A program made the translations under genes and the position numbers. Source: a virus. Taken from it: a stretch of DNA of 29,459 nucleotides. The notes under the pieces were generated by a model. It saw only the letters and a list, made by a program, of their open reading frames with translations, did no database searches and was not told the origin of the DNA. How positions within the stretch are numbered: the stretch's first letter is position 1; each line of letters starts with the position of its first letter. Location of the stretch: the IMG/VR virus record IMGVR_UViG_3300041411_000073, positions 1 to 29,459 of that record, one strand, 5' to 3'. Positions 21,394-29,459 of the stretch are shown here, in pieces.

Positions 21394-21828
21394 ATGATGG
21401 CTAAGAACGACGGCGGCACCGGCTTTATGGTGCGAGCAACACAGATGGGTTTTTTCGGATCGCTGCGCTTTGTCGGCGATAAGTTCAAGGTGAGCAACGA
21501 AGAAGCCTTTGCTGCAAATTGGATGGAACGCCTGGAGCCGAAAGAATCGGCAGCAGTGGAAAGCCAGTCGACAGATGTTGCCGGCCTGGACTTTACCGTT
21601 AAGCACGTACCGGCCGGTAACTGGGTCGTACTGAACAAGGAAGGCGAGCGCTTCAGTCGAGTGTTCAAGAAGGATGAAGGCAACGCCAAGGAACTGGCCG
21701 AGCAGGAAGCTCTTCGGCTGAACGCTGGCGGCACACCGGTTATGCCTGGGCCGAGTGGCGGGGGCGCTGTACCGCCCCTGCCAGTGGATGAAGAGGATGA
21801 TTCTGATCCGACCCTTCCAGACGCTTAA
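21394..21828 (+). CDS. hypothetical phage structural-region protein (144 aa)
   Basis: AAGGAG at 21383-21388 lies before ATG 21394 and ATG 21397 (the latter at best spacing). The N-terminal part (GFMVRATQMGFFGSLRFVGD, KFKVSNEEAFAANWMERL) resembles a small family placed between cement and tail adaptor genes. The C-terminus is Pro/Gly-rich then acidic (VDEEDDSDPTLPDA). Function unknown. Confidence 0.6.
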   Translation: MMAKNDGGTGFMVRATQMGFFGSLRFVGDKFKVSNEEAFAANWMERLEPKESAAVESQSTDVAGLDFTVKHVPAGNWVVLNKEGERFSRVFKKDEGNAKELAEQEALRLNAGGTPVMPGPSGGGAVPPLPVDEEDDSDPTLPDA

Positions 21829-21842
21829 TCCACTACCATGAC

Positions 21843-21864
21843 AGGGGCCGAAAGGCCCCTTTTC
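21843..21864 (+). terminator. rho-independent terminator within the structural operon
   Basis: AGGGGCC (21843-21849) pairs perfectly with GGCCCCT (21854-21860) around a GAAA tetraloop, followed by TTTC. It lies 15 bases after the stop at 21828 and 25 bases before the next ATG. It probably reduces transcription into the tail genes. Confidence 0.7.
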
Positions 21865-21888
21865 ATTTGCGCCGCTGGAGGACGCCCC

Positions 21889-22494
21889 ATGGCGAGCAAG
21901 ATCGAAATCTACAACATGGCCCTGTTTCACGTCGGCAGCACGTCGAAGGTGGCCAGCGACACCGAGCAGAGCATGGAACAAATTGTGTGCAGCACATTTT
22001 ATCCGACTGCTCTGGACGCCCTTCTGTCTTACAAGTCAACAGACTGGGGATTTGCCACCAAAAGCGTGGTGCTGGCTGACATCGGCAGTCCTCCGACGAA
22101 CTGGCTCTACCGCTACGCCTACCCTAACGATTGCGTGCGCGCCATCCAGATAGTCGTCCCGGGCACACGCAATCCAATGCAGGGCCAGCAGATCCCATAC
22201 GACTTGCAGCAAGGCGATTCCAGCCTGACGATCGTTACGGACATGCCAGAGGCTGAGCTGCTTTACATCGCCCGAGGCCTGCCAGCTGAGCGCCTGCCAT
22301 CGCCATTCGTCATGGCTCTTTCGTACCAGCTCGCCGCGCTGATCGCCGTACCGCTGAAGAAAGATCTCGCAACCAGTCAGGCGCTGATGCAGATCGCCGA
22401 GCAGATGACTCAGGTAGCGATGGCGTCCAGCCTCAACCAGCAGCAGCCGGACAACCCGCCGATCTCGATCTATGAAGCGGAGGCGCACGCATGA
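21889..22494 (+). CDS. tail adaptor / head-completion protein, T7 gp11-like (201 aa)
   Basis: ATG 21889 follows GGAGG-type site (CTGGAGGAC); the frame upstream runs through the terminator and is not used. Pattern MASKIEIYNMALFHVGSTSK, NWLYRYAYPNDCVRAIQIVV and ALSYQLAALIAVPLKKD matches the tail tubular protein A/adaptor group (T7 gp11, P22 gp4-like). These join the portal to the nozzle. ATGA overlap with the nozzle gene supports this. Confidence 0.75.
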   Translation: MASKIEIYNMALFHVGSTSKVASDTEQSMEQIVCSTFYPTALDALLSYKSTDWGFATKSVVLADIGSPPTNWLYRYAYPNDCVRAIQIVVPGTRNPMQGQQIPYDLQQGDSSLTIVTDMPEAELLYIARGLPAERLPSPFVMALSYQLAALIAVPLKKDLATSQALMQIAEQMTQVAMASSLNQQQPDNPPISIYEAEAHA

Positions 22495-24833
22495 CAACGA
22501 GCATTATTCAATCCAGCTTCAGCCGCGGCGAGATCGGGCCTCAGCTCTATGGGCGCGTGGACCTGGCCGCCTATCAGAACGGCCTGCGCCAGCTGAGCAA
22601 CTTCATCGTCACGCCCTATGGCGGATTCGTGAACCGTGCCGGCTCTTACTTCCTGTCGCAGACGCTGAACAACGAAGTTGCTCGCATGATCCGCTTCAAG
22701 TTCAACAACTCTGACGCCTACGCGCTTGAGTTCACGCACCTGGCCATGCGTGTCTATCGCAACGGCGGCCTGGTCCTGAACACTGCCGGCCCGAACATTG
22801 GCCTACCGTTCACGCTGGTGACGCCATTCACCCGAGACGAGCTTTTCTCCATCAACTTCACCCAGTCCGGTGACGTGATGGATATGGTCCACGTCAACCA
22901 CAAGCCACAAAAGTTGAAGCGCTTCGCCCACGATAACTGGACTATCGCGCCTGTTTCCCTGGTGCCGAGCGTGGCCGCGCCAGCCAGCGCCACAGCGACA
23001 ACACCTGGCGGTGGCACCGGCAACACTCAGGTCTGGCGCTATCAGGTCACAGCTGTACTGGACGATGGCAGCAATGCAATCGAAGAGTCACTGCCGGTTA
23101 CATCCAACAGCGTGACCGTGTTCAACAGCAACATCCAGGCGACGGTTACCTTTCCGGCAGTCGTCGGAGCGGCCTACTACAACATCTACAAGGACAACGC
23201 CGGGGCAGGAATTTATGGCTTTATCGGCCGGGCAACAGCTCTTACTTTCACCGATAACAACATCAATCCGACTAAGACCGACACGCCACCGACAGGCACG
23301 GATCCATTCATTGGAACCGGTAACTTCCCGCGCGCCGTAACCTACTACCAGCAGCGACTGGTCTACGCCTCAACCCTGAACAAGCCGCAAACTCTTTGGT
23401 TCAGCAAGACCGGCGTCTTCACGAACTTTGGTTACTCGACGCCACAGAAGGATGATGACGCTATCACTTGGTCGATGTTCAGCACCGAAGTGAATACCAT
23501 CATGCATATGGTTCCGCTGAAGTCACTGCTTCCTTTCACGGATGGCGCTGAATGGCTTATCCAGGGTTCTACCGCTGGCTTCACCGCCAAGACCATCAAT
23601 GGTGATGCCCAGTCCTACAATGGGATAGGGCAGCTCAGGCCGCTGCTAATCGGAACAAGCGTGGTTTACAACCAAGAGCGCGGCCGCGAAGTCACCGCAT
23701 TCGGCTACAGCTTGCAGGCCGACGGGTTCAGCGGAAGCACGATCAGCATCCTATCGCCGCATCTGATTGAGGATTACAGCCTGGTCGACTGGGATTATCA
23801 GAAAATCCCATATCACGTCATTTGGGCGGCGAGATCAGACGGCGCGGCCGTCACTTGCACCTACATCCCGGAGCAGGACGTTAACGGGTGGGCGCACCAG
23901 CACACAGACGGCGAATACCTTTCGATTTGCTGCGTACCAGAAGGTCGCGACGACTCGGTTTATGCGTGCGTGCAGCGCGTTATTAATGGCGCCACCAAGC
24001 ACTACGTCGAGCTGTTCGCCAACAGAATTCTGGACCGATACAACGGCACGGCCGTTATCAGACATTCCCATTTTGTTGACTGCGGCCTGGTCTACAACGG
24101 CACCAACACGACAGCAACCACGCTTACCGTCACTGGTGGTACAACCTGGCAATCGCCGGAACCCCTGACCGCCGTAGCATCTTCAGCGATATTTTCCGCG
24201 GGCGACGTCGGAGACATCCTCCAATACGTGCCAACACCGATCGCTGAGCCGTTCCGCTTCAAAATCCTGTCTTACACCAGCCCGACAGCGGTTCAGGTGC
24301 AGCCGCTTGGCGTTGTGCCTGCCGAGATCCGGGGCGCAGCCTTCACGCTTTGGGCATTCGCCCGCAACAGCTTCAGCGGACTCAGCCATCTGGAAGGAAA
24401 GATTGTTTCCGTCCTTGCAGATGGAAACGTGGCGCCTCAGCAAATTGTCACGGCCGGATCAATCACCATTCCAGATCCGTCGGCAATCGTGCACATCGGC
24501 CTGCCCTACCGGTCCATCGCTGAAACCCTGTCGATCAACATCGCCGGCCAGGAAACCCTTCTGGACAAAGGCGTGCAGGTGTCGAGCGTGGCGCTACTGG
24601 TGCGCGACACCCGCGGCGGGAAAGCTGGGGCCAAGGAAAGCGCCCTGTTCGAAATGAAGCAGCGCCAAACGAGCGACAACTACGGCAGCATTGCCGCCAT
24701 CAACGGGCTTGCAGAAGTGAGCATCAGTGACACCTGGGAGAACACTGGGCGATTCCTGATGGTTCAGGACGACCCCCTGCCGATGAACATCATTGCCGCC
24801 ATCCCGCGTGATGAGATTGGTGGGAAATTATGA
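22491..24833 (+). CDS. tail nozzle protein with fibronectin-III-like insert (780 aa)
   Basis: Nozzle proteins (T7 gp12-like) form the tip of the short tail tube. The start IQSSFSRGEIGPQLYGRVDL and SNFIVTPYGGFVNRAGSYFL are typical. Residues about 160-268 are a beta-sandwich insert with fibronectin-III features (VWRYQVTAVLDDGSNAIEES, AYYNIYKDNAGAGIYGFIGR). The rest is a beta-propeller-like body (NFPRAVTYYQQRLVYASTLN, TDGAEWLIQGSTAGFTAKTI). ATGA overlaps at both ends, so the tail genes are coupled. Confidence 0.82.
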   Translation: MTTSIIQSSFSRGEIGPQLYGRVDLAAYQNGLRQLSNFIVTPYGGFVNRAGSYFLSQTLNNEVARMIRFKFNNSDAYALEFTHLAMRVYRNGGLVLNTAGPNIGLPFTLVTPFTRDELFSINFTQSGDVMDMVHVNHKPQKLKRFAHDNWTIAPVSLVPSVAAPASATATTPGGGTGNTQVWRYQVTAVLDDGSNAIEESLPVTSNSVTVFNSNIQATVTFPAVVGAAYYNIYKDNAGAGIYGFIGRATALTFTDNNINPTKTDTPPTGTDPFIGTGNFPRAVTYYQQRLVYASTLNKPQTLWFSKTGVFTNFGYSTPQKDDDAITWSMFSTEVNTIMHMVPLKSLLPFTDGAEWLIQGSTAGFTAKTINGDAQSYNGIGQLRPLLIGTSVVYNQERGREVTAFGYSLQADGFSGSTISILSPHLIEDYSLVDWDYQKIPYHVIWAARSDGAAVTCTYIPEQDVNGWAHQHTDGEYLSICCVPEGRDDSVYACVQRVINGATKHYVELFANRILDRYNGTAVIRHSHFVDCGLVYNGTNTTATTLTVTGGTTWQSPEPLTAVASSAIFSAGDVGDILQYVPTPIAEPFRFKILSYTSPTAVQVQPLGVVPAEIRGAAFTLWAFARNSFSGLSHLEGKIVSVLADGNVAPQQIVTAGSITIPDPSAIVHIGLPYRSIAETLSINIAGQETLLDKGVQVSSVALLVRDTRGGKAGAKESALFEMKQRQTSDNYGSIAAINGLAEVSISDTWENTGRFLMVQDDPLPMNIIAAIPRDEIGGKL

Positions 24834-25291
24834 TTCACGTCAGACGCATGACCGCTGATGACATCGAGCCTATCGCCAGGGAGGCGCGACAGGCCGACCG
24901 TGACGAGATCGAAGAGGGTTGCGGTCAAACCATTGCTTCGGCCTTGGCTCTTGGTCTGCGCTCAAGCGTGGCGGCTCACGTCATCGTATGGGGAGATACG
25001 CCGCTGGCAGCCTTTGGTGACGTCAGTTACAGCCCTGGCGCCGGCATCGGTATCCCGTGGCTGATCAGCACGAACGCCATCGAGCAGCATCCGCGCGCCT
25101 TCCTGAGAATCTGTCAGCCGCTGGTGGCGCAGATGATGGAGCGGCACCAGACACTGGTGAATTACGTCGACACCCGAAACACCGCCGCCATCCGGTGGCT
25201 TGAGTGGCTGGGCTTTAGCATGGGCAGCCCTACGCCATACGGGCCAAAACAGCTACTATTTCGGCAATTCCAAATGACCAGGGGAAACTGA
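24830..25291 (+). CDS. T7 gp13-like GNAT-fold internal virion protein (153 aa)
   Basis: ATG 24830 overlaps the nozzle stop. The N-terminal MIHVRRMTADDIEPIAREAR and the C-terminal RNTAAIRWLEWLGFSMGSPT are the two ends of a GNAT fold, as in T7 gp13 (internal virion protein A, DUF2833). The place between nozzle and gp14-like gene is the same as in T7-type order. In T7 the protein is needed for virion morphogenesis. Enzymatic activity is unproven. Confidence 0.75.
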   Translation: MIHVRRMTADDIEPIAREARQADRDEIEEGCGQTIASALALGLRSSVAAHVIVWGDTPLAAFGDVSYSPGAGIGIPWLISTNAIEQHPRAFLRICQPLVAQMMERHQTLVNYVDTRNTAAIRWLEWLGFSMGSPTPYGPKQLLFRQFQMTRGN

Positions 25292-25292
25292 T

Positions 25293-25850
25293 ATGTGCTG
25301 GATGGCTTTGATTCCGTTAGCTGTCTCCGTAGCGGGCAGCATGATGCAGGGGCAACAGAAGTCGGCCGGCGACATTGGCCAGGCTTCTGCCCTCACCCAA
25401 AACGCTGCCTACCTCAACCGGGCGGCCAATGACGCGCGCTATCGTGGCGTTGTTGACGCAGATACGCAGCGCGTGCAGACGCAGAACATGATCGGCACCC
25501 AGCGCGCCGCCATGGCCGGAAACGGCGGCGTTGTCGACGAAGGCTCAAACGCCTTACTGCAGCAGGACGTCGCTCAATATGGCGAGCTGGACGCCATGAT
25601 CATCAGCAACAACGCGGCCCGCGAAGCCTACGGATATGAAACACAGGCAACCGGTAACCTGGCCAACGCCAGCACCCTGAAGAAGAACGCCAAAACCGGG
25701 ATGATGAGCTCGCTGCTTGGCGGCGTTGTCGGCGGCCTTGGCGGTGCATTTTCCAGCGGCATGTTCAGTGGTGGAGGGGGCGCCGGAGCCGGCACCAATG
25801 CCGCACTGGGCGGCGCCGCTCGCCTCAACTACAACCAAGCCATCGCTTAA
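25293..25850 (+). CDS. internal virion protein, T7 gp14-like (185 aa)
   Basis: ATG 25293 starts two bases after the previous stop. A hydrophobic N-terminus (MCWMALIPLAVSVAGSMMQG), a long helical Gln/Ala-rich middle (QTQNMIGTQRAAMAGNGGVV), and a Gly-rich C-terminus (LLGGVVGGLGGAFSSGMFSG) fit the gp14 class, which inserts into the outer membrane during ejection. Sequence identity within the class is low, so this rests on size, composition and order. Confidence 0.65.
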   Translation: MCWMALIPLAVSVAGSMMQGQQKSAGDIGQASALTQNAAYLNRAANDARYRGVVDADTQRVQTQNMIGTQRAAMAGNGGVVDEGSNALLQQDVAQYGELDAMIISNNAAREAYGYETQATGNLANASTLKKNAKTGMMSSLLGGVVGGLGGAFSSGMFSGGGGAGAGTNAALGGAARLNYNQAIA

Positions 25851-25859
25851 GGGGGAATC

Positions 25860-27959
25860 ATGGCCGTACAAATCCCAACGCTTAATGGCCCAGGTGTACG
25901 CACTCGAGGCATTGGCGCGCCGCAGGTGCAGATCGAGCAGGAAGATACGATCGGCGCCAATCTGGCAAAGCCGCTGGTGCAGGTCGCCTCTCAAATCTGG
26001 CAGAAGACCCAGGACGACGCAGACACTGCCGCCCTGATGGAGGCCGAAAGCAGCCTGAGCAAGTGGCAGACCGATACGCTGTTCAACCCGGACAACGGCG
26101 TTTACACCCGAAAGGGCAAAAACGCGATCGACATCACCAACCAGACGCTGCCGCAGTTCCAGCAACAGGTCGATAACATCAGCAACGGCCTGACCAACGA
26201 CCGCCAGCGCCAGCGGTTCAACCAGATCGCCAAGAGCCAGGCCGAGCGCTTCAACGGCCAGCTGAACCGCTACGAGTTCGGCGAGCGCCAGGTGTTTTAC
26301 AAGGAAGCCGAGGACGCCACCCTCAACGCAGCGACAGAAAGCGCGGTTGCGTACTACGACGACCCGCAGCAGGTGGCGTTCTACCAGAACAAAGGAACGC
26401 GGGTTATCGCCATGCAGGGCGAGCGCAACGGCGAAGCCCCCGAACTGACCCAAGAAAAGGTGCTGAAGTACAACAGCGGCATCAACACCGCCGTGATCCA
26501 GCGCCTGATGCAGCAAGATCCAATCGCGGCCCAGCGCTATTACGCCAAGTCGTATGACGGCATGACCGTCGACGACCAGGCACGGGTGACCAAGTTGCTT
26601 GGCGATGGCGTGCGTCAGCAGCTTGGCAGTCAGATCGGCGAGGCGGCATACAACGCCGGCACCGTCGGCATCAATGGCCTGTCCAATCTGGTGATTCAGG
26701 CCGAAAGCAGCGGCGATCCTACGGCCGTTTCACCAAAAGGCGCCAAAGGCCTGATGCAGCTGATGCCTGAGACGGCTGAGGAAATGGCCAAGGAATTGGG
26801 CATCCCCTACAGCGAAGAGCGCCTGACCGCTGACCCGAACTACAACATGGCGCTTGGTAATGCGTATCTGAACAAGATGCTTGGTCGCTACGGCGGAAAC
26901 TCCACCCTGGCTGTCGCGGCGTATAACGCCGGCCCTGGCAGCGTGGACAAGTGGATCAAGGAGAACGGCGACCCACGCACTGGCGACATCAGCAACCAGG
27001 CGTTCATCGACGCAATCCCTTTCAAGGAAACCCGCGACTACACCGGCAAGATCGTCAGCCAGTTAGCGCCATCGGGCGCTTCTAGCAAGCTCGCGGCAGC
27101 CACCAGCGCGGCAAACCAGATCAAAGACCCGGAGACGCGCAAGTTCGCGCTGGATCGGATCGACGACCTGAACAAAGCCGATCAACTGGTGATCAAGGCC
27201 AACTATGAGCAGGCGGCAGACATCGCGCTTGATCAGGGATACAACGCCATCCCGCCACAAGTGCTGGCCAACATCGGCGCAGAGGACCGCGTGAAGTTGC
27301 AGAAGCTGGACGATCACCGCCGCAAGGGAACAGAGCCAGCCACCGACGAAGGCAAGCTGCGCGAATTCCTGTCGATGCCTGGTCCGCAGTTCGGCGAACT
27401 GAGCCTGACCCGCGACATCCGCCCATTCCTCAACGATGCCGATTACAAGACCGTGAAAAGCTCGTGGGAGAAGGCTGTGCAGGGCGACTATGGCGACCAG
27501 CGCGCAACCAAGGCTGAGAACGATCAGCTGACGATGGTTATGCAGCAGGCTGGGATTCTCACCGGCACCAGCGTCAAGGCCACCACGCCGAAGAACATCG
27601 CCGCGCAAGAAAAGTTCCGCACAGCCTATCAAGGCCAGAAAGATGCGTTCTTCCTGTCCAATGGCCGCCAGCCGACAGCCAAGGAATCCAGCGATATCGC
27701 CAATTCACTGCTGATCGACGTTCGCCTGCGCGGAACAGGAACATTCAGCGAAACCACCGAACAACTGTGGAACGTGGCGCCTGAGCAGATGCAAAACGCG
27801 TATCTGCGCAGCAAGGATATCGGCCTCGACGACATCCCGGCCGGCGACCGTGCGAAGATTGTCCGCACTCTGCGCAGCCGCGGCGAACCGGCGAGCGTGG
27901 AAAACATTATCGGCCTGTATGTTCAGGGCATTTCTGAACTTGGAGTGAAAGCACAATGA
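25860..27959 (+). CDS. internal virion protein with lytic transglycosylase domain (699 aa)
   Basis: ATG 25860 follows AAGGGGGAATC. Residues about 270-390 are an SLT (goose-lysozyme-like) domain: VIQAESSGDPTAVSPKGAKG with catalytic Glu282, GLMQLMP (297-303) and AAYNAGPGSVDKW (353-365). This cuts peptidoglycan so DNA can pass during ejection, like T7 gp16. Residues before (QNKGTRVIAMQGERNG) and after are long helices forming the ejection tunnel. The protein is shorter than T7 gp16 because that role is divided between this protein and the next. ATGA overlap downstream. Confidence 0.85.
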   Translation: MAVQIPTLNGPGVRTRGIGAPQVQIEQEDTIGANLAKPLVQVASQIWQKTQDDADTAALMEAESSLSKWQTDTLFNPDNGVYTRKGKNAIDITNQTLPQFQQQVDNISNGLTNDRQRQRFNQIAKSQAERFNGQLNRYEFGERQVFYKEAEDATLNAATESAVAYYDDPQQVAFYQNKGTRVIAMQGERNGEAPELTQEKVLKYNSGINTAVIQRLMQQDPIAAQRYYAKSYDGMTVDDQARVTKLLGDGVRQQLGSQIGEAAYNAGTVGINGLSNLVIQAESSGDPTAVSPKGAKGLMQLMPETAEEMAKELGIPYSEERLTADPNYNMALGNAYLNKMLGRYGGNSTLAVAAYNAGPGSVDKWIKENGDPRTGDISNQAFIDAIPFKETRDYTGKIVSQLAPSGASSKLAAATSAANQIKDPETRKFALDRIDDLNKADQLVIKANYEQAADIALDQGYNAIPPQVLANIGAEDRVKLQKLDDHRRKGTEPATDEGKLREFLSMPGPQFGELSLTRDIRPFLNDADYKTVKSSWEKAVQGDYGDQRATKAENDQLTMVMQQAGILTGTSVKATTPKNIAAQEKFRTAYQGQKDAFFLSNGRQPTAKESSDIANSLLIDVRLRGTGTFSETTEQLWNVAPEQMQNAYLRSKDIGLDDIPAGDRAKIVRTLRSRGEPASVENIIGLYVQGISELGVKAQ

Positions 27960-29459
27960 GCCTTGAAGTTCCGTCGCTCGTTGCACCCGTAGACGAAACC
28001 ATCCAGCAGCCGACACCTACGCCGCTGACCACTGCAATCCGTGATTCCTTCGACGATGAGCGCACTGACTTCGTCAACAGCCTGAAGACCGTGGCCACGA
28101 TTGCACCGGCCGAATACGCCAAGGCAAACGCCACCTCACGCATGAGCGGCATCCCGGCCGCGACCCTGTATCAGCAGCGCGATCGCATGGCCGAGCTGGA
28201 GAAAGGCAACAAGTACGCGGCGATCTACGACACTTCGCGCAAGACGGCCAACGCCCTGCGCGACGGCAACCTGTCGGCCGTGGCGCAAAACGACCTCGAT
28301 GCCCTGACTCGCATCGAAGGCGCGGCCAGTGATACCCGCTTCAATGAGCAGAGCCTTGGCGAAAAGATGCTGGGCGCGATTCAGCAGCAGTGGACCAGCC
28401 AGGCGCAAGGAACCACGCTTTCTAACGCTCGCGATCTTCAGCGAATTGGCGAACGATTCGATGCAGTTGATGCTGAGATTGCTCGCGCCACCGCTGCTGG
28501 CGTGAAACCGTTCCTCGATGCATCAGAGCCTGGCGGGTTTGCTGGCGAGTACCTGCGCAGCACGCCCGAGCAGCGACAGGTCATGCGTGAAAACCTGACA
28601 ACTCAGCAAGGCGAGTTTGTGGCCCGTGTTGGCGAGCAGCAGATCGAGCTGGAATCGGCGCCGGTTGATCCTGCCGCACGTCAGATCCAGCAGCTGCAAT
28701 CCGGCGATCAGATCGGCATCCCACTTGGCGGCCTTGATCGCCAGGTGATCGATACCGGCGAAGGCATGAGCAGCTTCGATGCCACGCTGGAAGGCCTGAC
28801 CCCTGGCTTTGCCGCACGCACCGCACTTGGCGCTGCAACCTCTTCGGCGCCGGCCTTGCTTGCTGGCGCGCTGGGCGGCGGCATCCCACTCGCATCAGCG
28901 ATCAACTTCGGCACCGAATTCGACGTGAAGCTGGCCGACGTGATCCGCGAAGCCGGCGTGGACTTCAAAGATCCGGCCGCGGTGATGAAGGCGCTGCAAG
29001 ACGACGAACTGATGCAGACAGCCAGCGACAAGGCCGTGCGCAAGGCTGCCGGCACCACTGCCGTTGACGCCCTTGGCATGATGTTCGCGGGCAAGTTGCT
29101 GGCGCCGGCACGCATTGCTGGTCGTCCACTGTCACAAACGCAGCGCGAGCTGGCCAACCTGGCCGTTCAGTTCCCCGTGCAGGGTGTCAGCGAGGCCGCT
29201 GGCGAGGCCGCTGGACAGCTCGCAGCCGAAGGTAAGGTGGATGCTGGCGAGGTTCTGCTTGAGGGCATTGCTGGCGGCCTGGGCTCGAGCGCTGACGTGA
29301 TGGCGTTCGGCGGAAAACGCATGTTCACCACGCTGGCCGACGGCCTGTCGAAGTCGCGCCAAGCTCGCGTTGGCCAGCAGTCGCTGAGCGCCGCCGCAAC
29401 CGCATCTGTGGAAAGTGAGACGCGCAAGCTCGACCCGGGCACCTTCAACCAGATCGCCA
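27956..29459 (+). CDS. large internal virion / polyvalent protein, N-terminal part (501+ aa)
   Basis: ATG 27956 overlaps the transglycosylase stop. The frame is open to the right edge, so the gene is truncated by the window. Residues 1-270 are helical and polar. Residues about 285-330 are Ala/Gly-rich and hydrophobic (ARTALGAATSSAPALLAGAL), and about 400-440 contain VSEAAGEAAGQLAAEG, a pattern seen in large phage virion and polyvalent proteins, followed by LLEGIAGGLGSSADVMAF. The two hydrophobic Gly-rich segments could insert into the membrane during ejection. BPP-1 and Bcep22-like phages carry very large proteins at this place. Confidence 0.7.
   Translation, partial: MSLEVPSLVAPVDETIQQPTPTPLTTAIRDSFDDERTDFVNSLKTVATIAPAEYAKANATSRMSGIPAATLYQQRDRMAELEKGNKYAAIYDTSRKTANALRDGNLSAVAQNDLDALTRIEGAASDTRFNEQSLGEKMLGAIQQQWTSQAQGTTLSNARDLQRIGERFDAVDAEIARATAAGVKPFLDASEPGGFAGEYLRSTPEQRQVMRENLTTQQGEFVARVGEQQIELESAPVDPAARQIQQLQSGDQIGIPLGGLDRQVIDTGEGMSSFDATLEGLTPGFAARTALGAATSSAPALLAGALGGGIPLASAINFGTEFDVKLADVIREAGVDFKDPAAVMKALQDDELMQTASDKAVRKAAGTTAVDALGMMFAGKLLAPARIAGRPLSQTQRELANLAVQFPVQGVSEAAGEAAGQLAAEGKVDAGEVLLEGIAGGLGSSADVMAFGGKRMFTTLADGLSKSRQARVGQQSLSAAATASVESETRKLDPGTFNQIA

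Noticed and set aside
25554-26516. 320-codon minus-strand frame
   Set aside because: Antisense to the gp14-like and transglycosylase genes; no ribosome site or motif.
1-29459. CRISPR array, insertion sequence or diversity-generating retroelement
   Set aside because: No spaced direct repeats, transposase motifs or reverse transcriptase/template repeat were seen, even though BPP-1-like phages may carry a retroelement elsewhere.

Overview
The window is one continuous stretch of a tailed-phage genome (free phage or prophage) with every supported gene on the + strand. Gene content matches a short-tailed (podovirus-type) temperate-like phage of the Bordetella BPP-1 / Burkholderia Bcep22 / Salmonella epsilon15 kind: ERF annealase plus YqaJ exonuclease, Bbp19- and Bbp16-family proteins, a 'head-to-tail connecting' portal, a nozzle protein and T7-like internal virion proteins. 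GC-rich coding sequence and gene families common in Pseudomonas phages suggest a Pseudomonas-like gammaproteobacterial host; this is inference, since no host gene is visible.

Layout. 1-390: end of a gene, then a terminator. 439-521: probable operator and a strong sigma-70 promoter. 556-4164: about a dozen very small early genes, many coupled by ATGA overlaps, including an unusual run of small Cys-rich (zinc-ribbon-like) proteins. 4168-4198: a promoter that overlaps an inverted repeat, driving the recombination module (4243-7582): coiled-coil protein, ERF annealase, YqaJ/lambda-type exonuclease, DUF1367 protein and DUF1364 HNH-like protein. 7692-8657: a protein with two tandem FtsK-gamma-like winged helices, ended by a terminator. 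8690-8810: a structured tRNA-like segment with a canonical T-arm but no ordinary cloverleaf. 8843-9605: small zinc, HTH and Arc-like proteins. 9602-10154: overlapping Rz/Rz1 spanins. 10151-12262: phage proteins of unknown function and a RusA resolvase. 12272-12772: a two-domain protein whose C-terminal half is a DUF2829/Tad2-like anti-Thoeris domain, ended by a terminator.

12843-12949 holds a second strong promoter followed by a hairpin, resembling a late promoter with an early terminator. It leads through a 16-codon ORF into two holin-like membrane proteins (13035-13636). Packaging and head genes follow: small and large terminase, a GNAT protein, portal, Bbp19, scaffold, major capsid protein, Bbp16 cement. 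Then tail and ejection genes: tail adaptor, nozzle, a T7 gp13-like GNAT, a gp14-like protein, a transglycosylase internal virion protein, and the start of a very large virion protein that runs off the right edge.

No integrase, repressor, endolysin, tail fibre, DGR or CRISPR array is visible. The points most worth a second look are the Tad2 fusion, the tandem FtsK-gamma-like protein, the operator-promoter before the recombination operon, the promoter/attenuator before the lysis genes, the cluster of tiny Cys-rich proteins and the tRNA-like element.
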